A DNA stretch of 64,000 bases from Roseovarius aestuarii (GTDB lineage Bacteria > Pseudomonadota > Alphaproteobacteria > Rhodobacterales > Rhodobacteraceae), in the NCBI RefSeq assembly GCF_019966515.1, contig NZ_JAIMIB010000003.1, positions 186,001 through 250,000 on the forward strand, written 5' to 3'. The notes beneath the pieces were generated by a model that was not told where the DNA came from, did no database searches, and saw only the letters and a list, made by a program, of their open reading frames with translations. Positions 15,836-23,490 of this stretch are shown one piece after another (the stretch's first letter is position 1; each line of letters opens with the position of its first letter). The translations under genes and the position numbers were made by a program.

Positions 15836-16990
15836 ATGACATTACCGATCCTGAATCTGATGCCGGGCGATGCGCCGTTTCGAGCTGATCCGCAGAACTC
15901 GTATACCCTTCCCGCGCGATTTTATCATGACCATGCAATCTGGGAGGCCGAGAAGTCGGCGATCTTCTTCAAGACCTGGTACTATGCCGGACATGTCAGC
16001 CAGGTTGCCGAGTCCGGCCAGTTTCTGACCGTGAAAATTCACGACCAGAATGTCTTTGTCGCGCGCAGCCGCACCGGCGAGTTGAATGCGTTTTATAATG
16101 TCTGCCCGCATCGGGGGCATGAACTGGTCAGTGGAACCGGCAGGAAAAACATTATCACTTGCCCCTATCACGCCTGGGCGTTTGATTTTGACGGCACGTT
16201 GAAGGCGGCGCGCAACACGGAAAATGTGCAGGGCTTTCGGAAAGAGGAATTTTCGCTCAAACCTGTGAAGGTCGAGGTCTTTTGCGGTCTGGTTTTGGTC
16301 AACCTCGATGCGCAGGCCGCGCCGTTTGCTGACCAGATGGGGGAGTTGGAAAAGGAAATCCGCCATTTCGTGCCATCGGTGGACGACCTGCAATTCGCGC
16401 AGCGCGACAGTTACGAGGTCGAAGCCAACTGGAAGGTCCTCGTCGACAATTTCCTTGAATGCTATCACTGTGCGCCGGCGCATAAGGATTTTGTCGATCT
16501 GGTCGATATGGATAGCTATCGCACGATTACCTGTGGGCTTTATTCCAGCCAGTGCGCAGGTAACCCCAAGACGCTGAACAGCCGGGCGTACTCCTTCCAG
16601 CCGGGGGAGGTGGATTTCGGCTATGCCGGGTGGTTCGTCTGGCCCAACTTCACCATCTGGGCCTATCCCGGCGAGGCGAACCTGTCGGTGCTACAAATGA
16701 ATCCGACCGCACCAGAGCGTTGTGTCGAGTTTCAGGACTGGTTCGTGAAGGACGGGGTCGTGACCGACCAGTTGCGCGATGCGATCACCTACCAGATCGA
16801 CGTGTTGCAGCCCGAGGATATCGGCCTGTGCGAAAGCGTGCAGAAGGGCCTGAAATCAAGCGGGTACAATCAGGGCCGGTTCGTGGTGGACGAAGGATTG
16901 ACGGAACTCAGCGAACATGCGGTTCATCATTTTCAGAATCTTGTGGCAGAGGCGCTTGGCGCCAAGCTTGATCCGGACTATGCGCCATGA
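15836..16990 (+). CDS. Rieske [2Fe-2S] aromatic-ring-hydroxylase-type oxygenase, GbcA/choline monooxygenase-like
   Basis: A 384-residue oxygenase alpha subunit. The Rieske motif is C90-x-H92 with C109-x2-H112. The mononuclear iron site sits in NWKVLVDNFLECYHCAPAHKDF (residues 198-219; D204, H211, H216). The N-terminal LPARFYHDHAIWEAEK and overall length match the quaternary-ammonium branch (glycine betaine GbcA, stachydrine and choline monooxygenases), which remove a methyl as formaldehyde or hydroxylate one. An upstream in-frame start exists, but AAGGAGG five bases before ATG 15836 decides the start. No reductase gene is adjacent. The stop overlaps the next ATG. Confidence 0.85.
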   Translation: MTLPILNLMPGDAPFRADPQNSYTLPARFYHDHAIWEAEKSAIFFKTWYYAGHVSQVAESGQFLTVKIHDQNVFVARSRTGELNAFYNVCPHRGHELVSGTGRKNIITCPYHAWAFDFDGTLKAARNTENVQGFRKEEFSLKPVKVEVFCGLVLVNLDAQAAPFADQMGELEKEIRHFVPSVDDLQFAQRDSYEVEANWKVLVDNFLECYHCAPAHKDFVDLVDMDSYRTITCGLYSSQCAGNPKTLNSRAYSFQPGEVDFGYAGWFVWPNFTIWAYPGEANLSVLQMNPTAPERCVEFQDWFVKDGVVTDQLRDAITYQIDVLQPEDIGLCESVQKGLKSSGYNQGRFVVDEGLTELSEHAVHHFQNLVAEALGAKLDPDYAP

Positions 16991-18177
16991 AGTGCTCCAG
17001 TGACGGTAAGACCCGCGATCTGGTGACCACGATGCCCGGTGCCGGTTGGGATTTTGGCATTGATCGGCATCCTTACTTTGAGCACGAACGCCCATTGGGT
17101 CCGCATTATTGTGTCTACAACCGTCGTCTTATGGCCTGCGAGTTGGATGCCCTGCCCACGGAGGAGGGGTACTGGCTGCTCAGAACCAGGGCGGCGCTTT
17201 TGCATACCGGCGAATGGCCTTTGGAATTTCGCGGTCCGGATGCAGAAAAACTGCTGGATTATCTCTTCGTGAACGACGTCAGGAAGGTCAAACCTGGTCG
17301 CTGCGGCTATGGCATTGCCTGCTTTGATAATGGCGGGCTGATTGTCGACGGCGTGTTCTTGCGGCTGGCACAGGACCGGTTCTGGTATGCGCAGGCCGAT
17401 GGGGATTTCGTCAACTGGGCGCGGGCGCACGCCAAGGGCATGGACGTGACGATCAGCGATCCACAGGTCTACGTGAGTCAAGTACAGGGGCCGAATTCAA
17501 TGGCGATCCTGGCCGATGCGGCAACGGGAGGCATGCCCGACCCCTTCACCTATTTCGGCGGCGCGCAGGTCGATTTCGGCGGGCAAACCGTGTGGATCAC
17601 ACGAACCGGTTATACCAACGAGCTGGGTTGGGAATTCTATACCGAACCGCATCACGATGCCGACGCGCTCTGGGCGCATCTGAGCAAAGCGGGCGCGCCG
17701 CACGGATTACAGATTTTCGGGTTGGATTCGATGAATATCCGCCGGATCGAGGCTGGTATCCTGAACGCCGGATCGGATTTTGATGGGACTACGACACCCT
17801 ATGACGTGGGCCTCGGGCGGTTTGTTGCGGCGGACAAGGGCGATTTCATCGGCAAGGCTGCGCTCGAAGCCGCTTCGATAACTAAACGCCTGCATGGAAT
17901 CATCTGTCAGGATGGTCAGCCGATGGTGAATGGCCGCGTGGAATGGCAGAAGGACGTCGCCGGGCGCATCACCTGCGGCGCGATCTCACCCTATCTGGGG
18001 CGTGGCATTGGCATGGCGTTGATGGACAGCGATGAGGCCGCAGCCGGTACGCAGATACGAGTCGAAGGCACCGACGGGCAGATGCATGACGCGACCCTCT
18101 GCGAGATGCCGTTTTATGACCGGGCCTGCGCGATCCCGCGCGGAAAACTTGTGGATATTCCCGAAAGATCTGGCTGA
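16987..18177 (+). CDS. GcvT/DmdA-family tetrahydrofolate-dependent methyltransferase (copy 2)
   Basis: A 396-residue paralogue of the protein at 7888-9069. Shared landmarks are a WYAQADG segment, a DVTISDPQVYVSQVQGPNSMAIL stretch, RTGYTNELGWEFY and MNIRRIEAGILN. It has an extra N-terminal segment of about 20 residues. As a stand-alone folate-binding protein coupled (ATGA) to a Rieske oxygenase, it likely captures a one-carbon unit or completes a demethylation. The two copies are clearly diverged from each other, so they probably act on different substrates or steps. Confidence 0.8.
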   Translation: MKCSSDGKTRDLVTTMPGAGWDFGIDRHPYFEHERPLGPHYCVYNRRLMACELDALPTEEGYWLLRTRAALLHTGEWPLEFRGPDAEKLLDYLFVNDVRKVKPGRCGYGIACFDNGGLIVDGVFLRLAQDRFWYAQADGDFVNWARAHAKGMDVTISDPQVYVSQVQGPNSMAILADAATGGMPDPFTYFGGAQVDFGGQTVWITRTGYTNELGWEFYTEPHHDADALWAHLSKAGAPHGLQIFGLDSMNIRRIEAGILNAGSDFDGTTTPYDVGLGRFVAADKGDFIGKAALEAASITKRLHGIICQDGQPMVNGRVEWQKDVAGRITCGAISPYLGRGIGMALMDSDEAAAGTQIRVEGTDGQMHDATLCEMPFYDRACAIPRGKLVDIPERSG

Positions 18178-18184
18178 GCCAACC

Positions 18185-18960
18185 TTACCAATGCGCGCCT
18201 GCGTTGACGGAGATATCCTCCATCGTTAGCGCGGGCGCGGCGTCAGAGCACAAAACGCCACCAAGGCCGCGATTTCACCCGGTTGGACCAGCCGGTTCTG
18301 CGGGTTCGCCTTCGCCAATGCTGCAATCTCGTCCTCGGTCGAGCGCTCTGCGGATTTTGCCATGATTTCAGCGCTCTGGCGCAGCATGTCGGTTTCCACC
18401 CAGGTCGGGCTGACCGCCACGCAGGTGACGCCATGCGGCGCGCCTTCGAGGGCGACGGCCCGTGTCAGCCCCAACAACCCGGATTTCGATGCGCAATAGG
18501 CCGGGTAGTCAGCCACGGCCGTGCGCGCGGCGGTCGAGGCGATGTTGACGATCCGTCCCCAGCCTGCAGCAATCATGCCGGGCAGACAGGCCCGCGTCAT
18601 CAGGAACGGCCCGGTCAGGTTTGTGTTGATTACATCCTGCCAGTCCCGCAGATCATGCCCGCTGACCGTTTGGTGAACCGATATCCCGGCCGCGTTGACA
18701 AGCACATCAATGCTGCCGGTTTCCGCACGAACCATCTGACAGAAATCTTCGACCGAGCTTTCGCGGCAAACATCAAGCCTGTGAATGATCGCGTCCGCGC
18801 CGATCTGATCACGTATCCGGGCCTGAAGCGCCGGATCATCCGCGCGCCGCGCGCCGAGGGCGACGCGAAATCCGTTCTGTGCCAGCGCTTGCGCAATCGC
18901 GAGACCGATCCCGGCAAGGCCGCCAGTCACGATCGCGGTCTTTTGGTCAGGGCTTGGCAT
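18185..18960 (-). CDS. Short-chain dehydrogenase/reductase with 3' frameshift
   Basis: An SDR with TGGLAGIG cofactor motif, NAAG, and the catalytic S-Y-K set (NIASTAARTAVADYPAYCASKSG). The intact frame stops at 18226 after an abnormal ending (ALTPRPR). The adjacent frame continues with SDAAPALTMEDISVNAGAHW and stops at 18185, which is exactly how SDRs of this class end. Restoring one base in the AAAA run at 18252-18255 (TTTT on the coding strand) joins the two. So either the last 20 residues are lost by a real indel or the run was miscalled. The ATG at 18960 overlaps the upstream hydrolase gene by 14 bases. Substrate unknown. Confidence 0.8.
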
Positions 18961-19741
18961 CAGATGTATCGTTCCCCATTTCGCCTTCGATCCATGCGCT
19001 GGCATCGCCAATCCTGAGGCCGCCCGCGTTGTATTCGTCGATAAGGTCGATCATCCGGTCACGCCCGAATGACGGGAAATGCCCGCCGTGAATGGTTGCG
19101 ACCGGCAGTTCTTTCAGGCGCGTGTGCGATTCATGTAACAAGTCGGGGTCGGAGTGATAGAGGTCGTCGATCAGGGCACCATCATAGACCACGTCACCGC
19201 TGAATAGGATTTCTGTCGCTTTTTCATAAAGCGCGATGGAACCGGGTGAATGGCCCGGCAGGTGAAAGACCTTGAAGACACGGTCGCCAAGATCGATCAC
19301 ATCGCCTTCATCAAGAAGCCGTGTCAGAGGGGCGGGGCGCACGCGATAATGTTCATGTGTAAACCCTTCGTAGGGCAGGGCCGAAAAGGTTTCGGCGCGG
19401 ACATAGCCAGCGTCGGCCACAGTGTTTGCGGCGGTCGGGTCGGCGATGATCGCGGCCTCGGACCGGTGCCCGCACCGATCGCTGAATTCGTGCATCCCGC
19501 CGGCATGATCGAAATGCGAATGGGTCATGATTGCGGTGATAGGTCGTTCGGACAGCAAGGCAATTTCACGGGTCAGCGGCCGCAGCCCCATGCCGGTGTC
19601 GATGATCAGATCGCGGTCGCGCCCGCGGACATGCCAGATATTGCAGCGTAACCAATCGGCTATGTGAATCTCGTGGATCCGGGAAACGCCGTCCCGCAAG
19701 GCCCGACATTCGTACCAGTCCTGAGCGACGTGTTTGGGCAT
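18947..19741 (-). CDS. Metallo-beta-lactamase-fold hydrolase
   Basis: A 264-residue protein with the THSHFDHAGG zinc motif near residue 75, a later LPGHSPGSIALY segment, an FSGDVVYDG aspartate and a GGHFPSFGRDR histidine: the full di-metal set of the glyoxalase II/SoxH-like branch. ATG 19741 has AAAGGA six bases upstream and is preferred to an in-frame GTG at 19747. It is co-transcribed with the SDR, which it overlaps by 14 bases, and both converge on the Rieske operon. A thioester or lactone substrate is typical for this branch, but none can be named. Confidence 0.82.
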   Translation of the reverse strand: MPKHVAQDWYECRALRDGVSRIHEIHIADWLRCNIWHVRGRDRDLIIDTGMGLRPLTREIALLSERPITAIMTHSHFDHAGGMHEFSDRCGHRSEAAIIADPTAANTVADAGYVRAETFSALPYEGFTHEHYRVRPAPLTRLLDEGDVIDLGDRVFKVFHLPGHSPGSIALYEKATEILFSGDVVYDGALIDDLYHSDPDLLHESHTRLKELPVATIHGGHFPSFGRDRMIDLIDEYNAGGLRIGDASAWIEGEMGNDTSDAKP

Positions 19742-19796
19742 GGCCACTCCTTTCCCCGCGATAGCGCTGACTCTGCCAGACTATCTGCGGGGTGCG

Positions 19797-19837
19797 CAAA
19801 AGAAAACCGCGCCCCGGTTCGTGTGCGGGACGCGGTT
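19797..19837 (-). terminator. Rho-independent terminator of rpsO
   Basis: On the minus strand, a 12-base stem (arms at 19826-19837 and 19805-19816, one G-T pair) with a 9-base loop is followed by a T-rich tract. It lies 22 bases after the rpsO stop codon. Confidence 0.85.
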
Positions 19838-19859
19838 TGAATTCGACGCTAGGACTGGA

Positions 19860-20129
19860 TTAGCGGCGGATGCCGAGGCGTTGGATCAGGTCACGGTAAC
19901 GCGCCTCTTCCTTGCCTTTCAGATAGTCCAGAAGCTTACGACGCTGTGCCACCATTTTCAGCAACCCGCGACGACCGTGGTTGTCTTTCTTGTGGGTTTT
20001 GAAATGCTCGGTCAGCGTGTTGATCCGCGAGGTCAGAATGGCAACCTGTACTTCGGGCGAGCCGGTGTCGCCTTCCTTGGTTGCGAAATCTTTCATTACG
20101 CGGGCTTTTTCTTCGACTGTAATCGACAT
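19860..20129 (-). CDS. rpsO: 30S ribosomal protein S15
   Basis: An 89-residue protein, the exact usual length of S15. It shows [16 protein letters not shown] (residues 21-36), [23 protein letters not shown] and the [12 protein letters not shown] ending, all invariant in the family. It binds 16S rRNA early in small-subunit assembly. An AAGGAGAC ribosome site precedes the ATG. It has its own terminator, so it is monocistronic here. A polynucleotide phosphorylase gene, a common neighbour of rpsO, is not downstream. Confidence 0.98.
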   Translation of the reverse strand: MSITVEEKARVMKDFATKEGDTGSPEVQVAILTSRINTLTEHFKTHKKDNHGRRGLLKMVAQRRKLLDYLKGKEEARYRDLIQRLGIRR

Positions 20130-20203
20130 CGGGGTCTCCTTATATTCAAGGGTTCAGGGCGCAGGCCGGGATGTCGTCCAGCAGGGTCCTATGGAGATAT
20201 CTT

Positions 20204-20218
20204 TCGGGATTCTCCCGA
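20204..20218 (-). promoter_or_regulatory. Hairpin in the rpsO leader
   Basis: A 6-base perfect stem with a 3-base loop (TCGGGA-GAA-TCCCGA on the minus strand) lies about 75 bases before the rpsO start. There is no T-run, so it does not look like a terminator for the gene upstream. S15 autoregulates by binding its leader in several bacteria, so this hairpin could be part of such a site; that is inference. Confidence 0.3.
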
Positions 20219-20294
20219 GAGATCAGGGCGTATAGGAGATATTGCCGCGAAAGAAAAGCGAAAATCGTGCCGAGGGAACGACAGCATCATATGG

Positions 20295-20606
20295 CTATTC
20301 ATCAGGTCGGCTAGGGTCGATCTCGCGCCGGAGTTCGCCCAGCCAGTCGCCGACAAGCGGCAGCCATTCGAATTGGGCCAGCCAGTAGCCCAGTATCGAC
20401 AACAATACTGTCGCCCCCATGACCGAGCCCAGACCGAAGGCTAATCCGCGCATGAAGTTGAACGTCAGTAAGCGCCAAAGCGAGTTATGCATGCGGATGA
20501 AGCGATGCCGGTTCATCACGTGCAGTTCGGTTGTGAGCTTGGCCAGCATCGCTGCCTGATTATGGGTCAGCATTTCGCTGCCTTGGCTGTTTTCTTTTAG
20601 TTTCAT
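20295..20606 (-). CDS. DUF5665-type small membrane protein
   Basis: A 103-residue protein of unknown function. A cytoplasmic N-terminal segment with NRHRFIRMHNSLWRLLTFN precedes one or two hydrophobic stretches (GLAFGLGSVMGATVLLSILGYWLAQ), ending in an acidic tail. This matches the DUF5665 family as I recall it. ATG 20606 has AGGAA eight bases upstream and is preferred to an upstream in-frame start. Nothing in the neighbourhood suggests a function. Confidence 0.7.
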   Translation of the reverse strand: MKLKENSQGSEMLTHNQAAMLAKLTTELHVMNRHRFIRMHNSLWRLLTFNFMRGLAFGLGSVMGATVLLSILGYWLAQFEWLPLVGDWLGELRREIDPSRPDE

Positions 20607-20904
20607 CTGGCGGTTCCTGACACTCACTTTTGCGGGGCGGGTTTGTTTAGTGTGCAATCAGAAGATGCCTTCAACCAAGATGCGCCGCAACCGTGCCTGC
20701 ACATAATATCTTCCGGGTCGGGATTAAGGTGTCGTGATCCTAAGGGTGATATGCGACGATAGGGCCGCATCAAGGAATTTCTGTCATATGCAGGCCAGAC
20801 TGCGCGGCCTATAACACGACAGGGCTGACACGATTTTCTTTGCATTTTCGCAGTAAAAATTTTACCAATTGGTAAAACATTAAAACAAACCGGGAGGAAA
20901 ACAT
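20607..20904. other. Intergenic region, divergent promoters
   Basis: About 300 bases between the divergent DUF5665 and BMP transporter genes, with a more AT-rich 3' half. Apart from the palindrome at 20860-20877 no gene, hairpin or repeat was recognised. Confidence 0.5.
20860..20877. promoter_or_regulatory. 18-bp perfect palindrome, candidate operator of the BMP transporter operon
   Basis: TTTTACCAATTGGTAAAA reads the same on both strands. It ends 27 bases before the first ATG of the nucleoside-type transporter operon, in an AT-rich promoter-like stretch, and a GGGAGGA ribosome site follows. No regulator gene is next to it, so the cognate protein would be encoded elsewhere. The TTACCAATTGGTAA core recalls GntR- or LacI-type sites, without an exact match that I know of. 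Confidence 0.55.
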
Positions 20905-21930
20905 ATGAAACGGACTAATCTGGCTCTGCGAAGCGCCCTGTCGCGACGCGCGTTCTTGGGCACGACGGCGGGGGCCACGCTGGTCGCCGCAGCGCCGGTG
21001 AAGCTGCTGGCGGCGGACCCGATCAAGACTGCGGGTATCTATACCGTGCCGGTCGAACAGCAATGGGTTAGTCGCATCCATAAGGCCGCCGTCACGGCGC
21101 AGGATCGCGGCGATATCAGCTACACGTATTCCGAAAATGTCAGCAATACCGACTACACCCGCGTGATGCGTGAATATGCTGAGCAGGGCCACAAGCTAAT
21201 CATTGGCGAGGTCTTCGGCGCTGAACAGGAAGCCCGCGAGGTGGCGGCGGAATATCCCGATATCGCCTTCCTGATGGGCTCTAGCTTCAAGGAAGACGCA
21301 GGTCTGCCGAATTTCGCGGTCTTTGACAACTACATTCAGGATGCATCCTACCTGTCGGGCATTATCGCGGGGGCAATGACCAATTCTGCCAATATCGGCA
21401 TGGTCGGCGGCTTCCCCATTCCGGAAGTGAACCGGTTAATGCATGCCTTCATGGCGGGGGCGCATGAGATGAACCCGGATATCAAGTTCCAGGTCAGCTT
21501 CATCGGCTCGTGGTTCGATCCGCCCAAGGCCAAGGAAACCGCTTTTGCGATGATCGAAAACGGGGCGGACGTGCTTTATGCCGAACGCTTTGGTGTCTCG
21601 GACGCGGCGCAGGAAAAGGGTATTCTGGCGATCGGCAACGTGATCGACACGCAAGGCGATTATCCCGAGACCGTTGTCGCCTCGGCGATCTGGCATTTCG
21701 AGCCGACGCTGGATGCCGCAATCGCGCAAGTGCAGGCGGGTAGTTTCGCCGCTGCCGATTACGGTACCTATTCCTTCATGAAGGAAGGCGGATCATCGCT
21801 GGCGCCGCTCGGCACTTTCGAAGGTAAGGTGCCGCAGGAAGCGCTTGACCTGGTCAACACGCGGACCGAGGAGATCAAATCCGGTGCTTTCAGTGTCGAG
21901 ATTAACGACGAAGAACCGAAATCCTCGTAG
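20905..21930 (+). CDS. BMP/PnrA-family ABC transporter substrate-binding protein
   Basis: A 341-residue exported protein. The N-terminus has a twin-arginine-like SRRAFLG motif before the hydrophobic stretch, suggesting Tat export, with cleavage near residue 36. The mature domain follows the Bmp/PnrA pattern (IKTAGIYTVPVEQQWVSRIH, ISYTYSENV, an IGEVFG segment, ADVLYAERFGV). Family members bind purine or pyrimidine nucleosides or related compounds. It is the first gene of a five-gene operon with a double-domain ATPase, two permeases and a deaminase. The gene ends directly against the ATPase start codon. Confidence 0.88.
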   Translation: MKRTNLALRSALSRRAFLGTTAGATLVAAAPVKLLAADPIKTAGIYTVPVEQQWVSRIHKAAVTAQDRGDISYTYSENVSNTDYTRVMREYAEQGHKLIIGEVFGAEQEAREVAAEYPDIAFLMGSSFKEDAGLPNFAVFDNYIQDASYLSGIIAGAMTNSANIGMVGGFPIPEVNRLMHAFMAGAHEMNPDIKFQVSFIGSWFDPPKAKETAFAMIENGADVLYAERFGVSDAAQEKGILAIGNVIDTQGDYPETVVASAIWHFEPTLDAAIAQVQAGSFAAADYGTYSFMKEGGSSLAPLGTFEGKVPQEALDLVNTRTEEIKSGAFSVEINDEEPKSS

Positions 21931-23490
21931 ATGGCAAAGCAGGACGATGCACGGGATGATCGACCCATCGTCCTGCGCCTGAACCAAATCACCAAGAGTT
22001 TCGGCAAGCTGATCGCGAATGACGCGGTCAGCCTGTCGCTGCGCCGGGGTGAGGTGATCGCCCTTCTGGGTGAAAACGGTGCCGGCAAAACTACGCTGAT
22101 GAACATCCTCTTCGGCCAGTACACCGCAGATAGCGGCTCGGTCGAGGTGTTTGCCCAGACCATGCCACCGGGCAATCCGCGCGCAGCGCTGGATGCGGGC
22201 GTGGGTATGGTGCACCAGCATTTCACGCTTGCTGATCACATGACCGTGCTGGAAAATGTGACGCTGGGCACCCATTCGTTGTGGAAAACCAGCCTCGACA
22301 AGGTCAAGACACGCGCAAAAATAATCCGGCTCGCTGACGAATTCCACCTGCAGGTCGATCCTGACGCCATTGTCGGAACGTTGACGGTGGGCGAACGGCA
22401 ACGGGTCGAAATCCTCAAGGCGCTCTATCGCGATGCCCGTATTCTTATTCTGGACGAGCCGACGGCGGTTCTGACCCCGCAGGAAACTGACGATCTGTTC
22501 CAGACTCTGCGTGAGGCGGTTGATCTGGGCCTATCGATCATTTTCATTTCTCACAAACTGCACGAGGTCATGGCAATCTCGGACCGGGTATTGATCTTGC
22601 GTCATGGCAAGCTTGTGGCTCAGGAACGTACCAGGGATGTAGACAAACATCAGTTGGCGGCGCTGATGGTCGGCAGCGAGGTGACGGCGCCCAAGGTTGC
22701 CCCGGCAACGCCTGGCCCAGCGTTGATGAGTCTGGCGCGTGTCAGCACGCCGGATCAGGGCAATGCGCCGGGGCTGAAAGACCTGACGCTGGATCTGCGC
22801 GCGGGGCAGATCACCGGGCTGGCGGGGGTATCTGGCAACGGTCAGGCGGCGCTGGCCGATCTGATCGGTGGGCTCATTCAGCCGGACACCGGCACGCTGA
22901 CGCTGAAGGATACTCCCCATCCTAACTGGACACCGCGCGAGGCGGTCCATAGCGGTGTTGGCCGCATACCCGAGGACCGGCACAAGACGGGCACGATCGC
23001 CGAATTTGATCTGACCGAGAACGCCATATTGGAAACCTATCGCGACGCACCCTTCAGCCGCCGGGGCTGGATGAACTGGGGCCGCGCCGAGGCGTTCACC
23101 CGTGAGGTGATCGACACTTATGACGTGCGCTGCCCCGGGCCGGGCACGCGCATCCGGCTGCTGTCGGGCGGGAACATGCAAAAGCTGATCCTGGGGCGCG
23201 TGCTGGAATCCGGGCCGCAGATCATCCTCGCCAATCAGCCGGTCAGGGGGTTGGATATCGGCGCGGTCAACTATGTGCATTCGCGCCTGCTGGATGCGCG
23301 GGACAAGGGGGCCGCGGTGCTGCTGATCTCGGAAGATCTGGATGAGATCATGGCCCTGTCGGACGTGATCCACGTGATTTCCGAAGGGCGACTGTCGCCT
23401 GAATTTCCGCGTGGCACGATGACCCCAGCCGAACTGGGCGTCTGGATGGCGGGCCACGGGTTCGACGCGGAGCAAGCGCATGCGTCTTGA
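21931..23490 (+). CDS. ABC transporter ATP-binding protein with two ATPase domains (nucleoside/sugar type)
   Basis: A 519-residue cytoplasmic protein with two ABC cassettes, as in RbsA, NupA and YufO. The first has Walker A GENGAGKT near residue 48, a VGERQRVEILKAL signature and an ILILDEPTAV Walker B. The second has a degenerate Walker A (GVSGNGQAAL) near residue 307 and a signature reading LLSGGNMQKLILGR. Degeneracy of the second Walker A is normal in this subfamily. It begins immediately after the binding-protein stop and overlaps the following permease by 11 bases. Confidence 0.9.
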   Translation: MAKQDDARDDRPIVLRLNQITKSFGKLIANDAVSLSLRRGEVIALLGENGAGKTTLMNILFGQYTADSGSVEVFAQTMPPGNPRAALDAGVGMVHQHFTLADHMTVLENVTLGTHSLWKTSLDKVKTRAKIIRLADEFHLQVDPDAIVGTLTVGERQRVEILKALYRDARILILDEPTAVLTPQETDDLFQTLREAVDLGLSIIFISHKLHEVMAISDRVLILRHGKLVAQERTRDVDKHQLAALMVGSEVTAPKVAPATPGPALMSLARVSTPDQGNAPGLKDLTLDLRAGQITGLAGVSGNGQAALADLIGGLIQPDTGTLTLKDTPHPNWTPREAVHSGVGRIPEDRHKTGTIAEFDLTENAILETYRDAPFSRRGWMNWGRAEAFTREVIDTYDVRCPGPGTRIRLLSGGNMQKLILGRVLESGPQIILANQPVRGLDIGAVNYVHSRLLDARDKGAAVLLISEDLDEIMALSDVIHVISEGRLSPEFPRGTMTPAELGVWMAGHGFDAEQAHAS

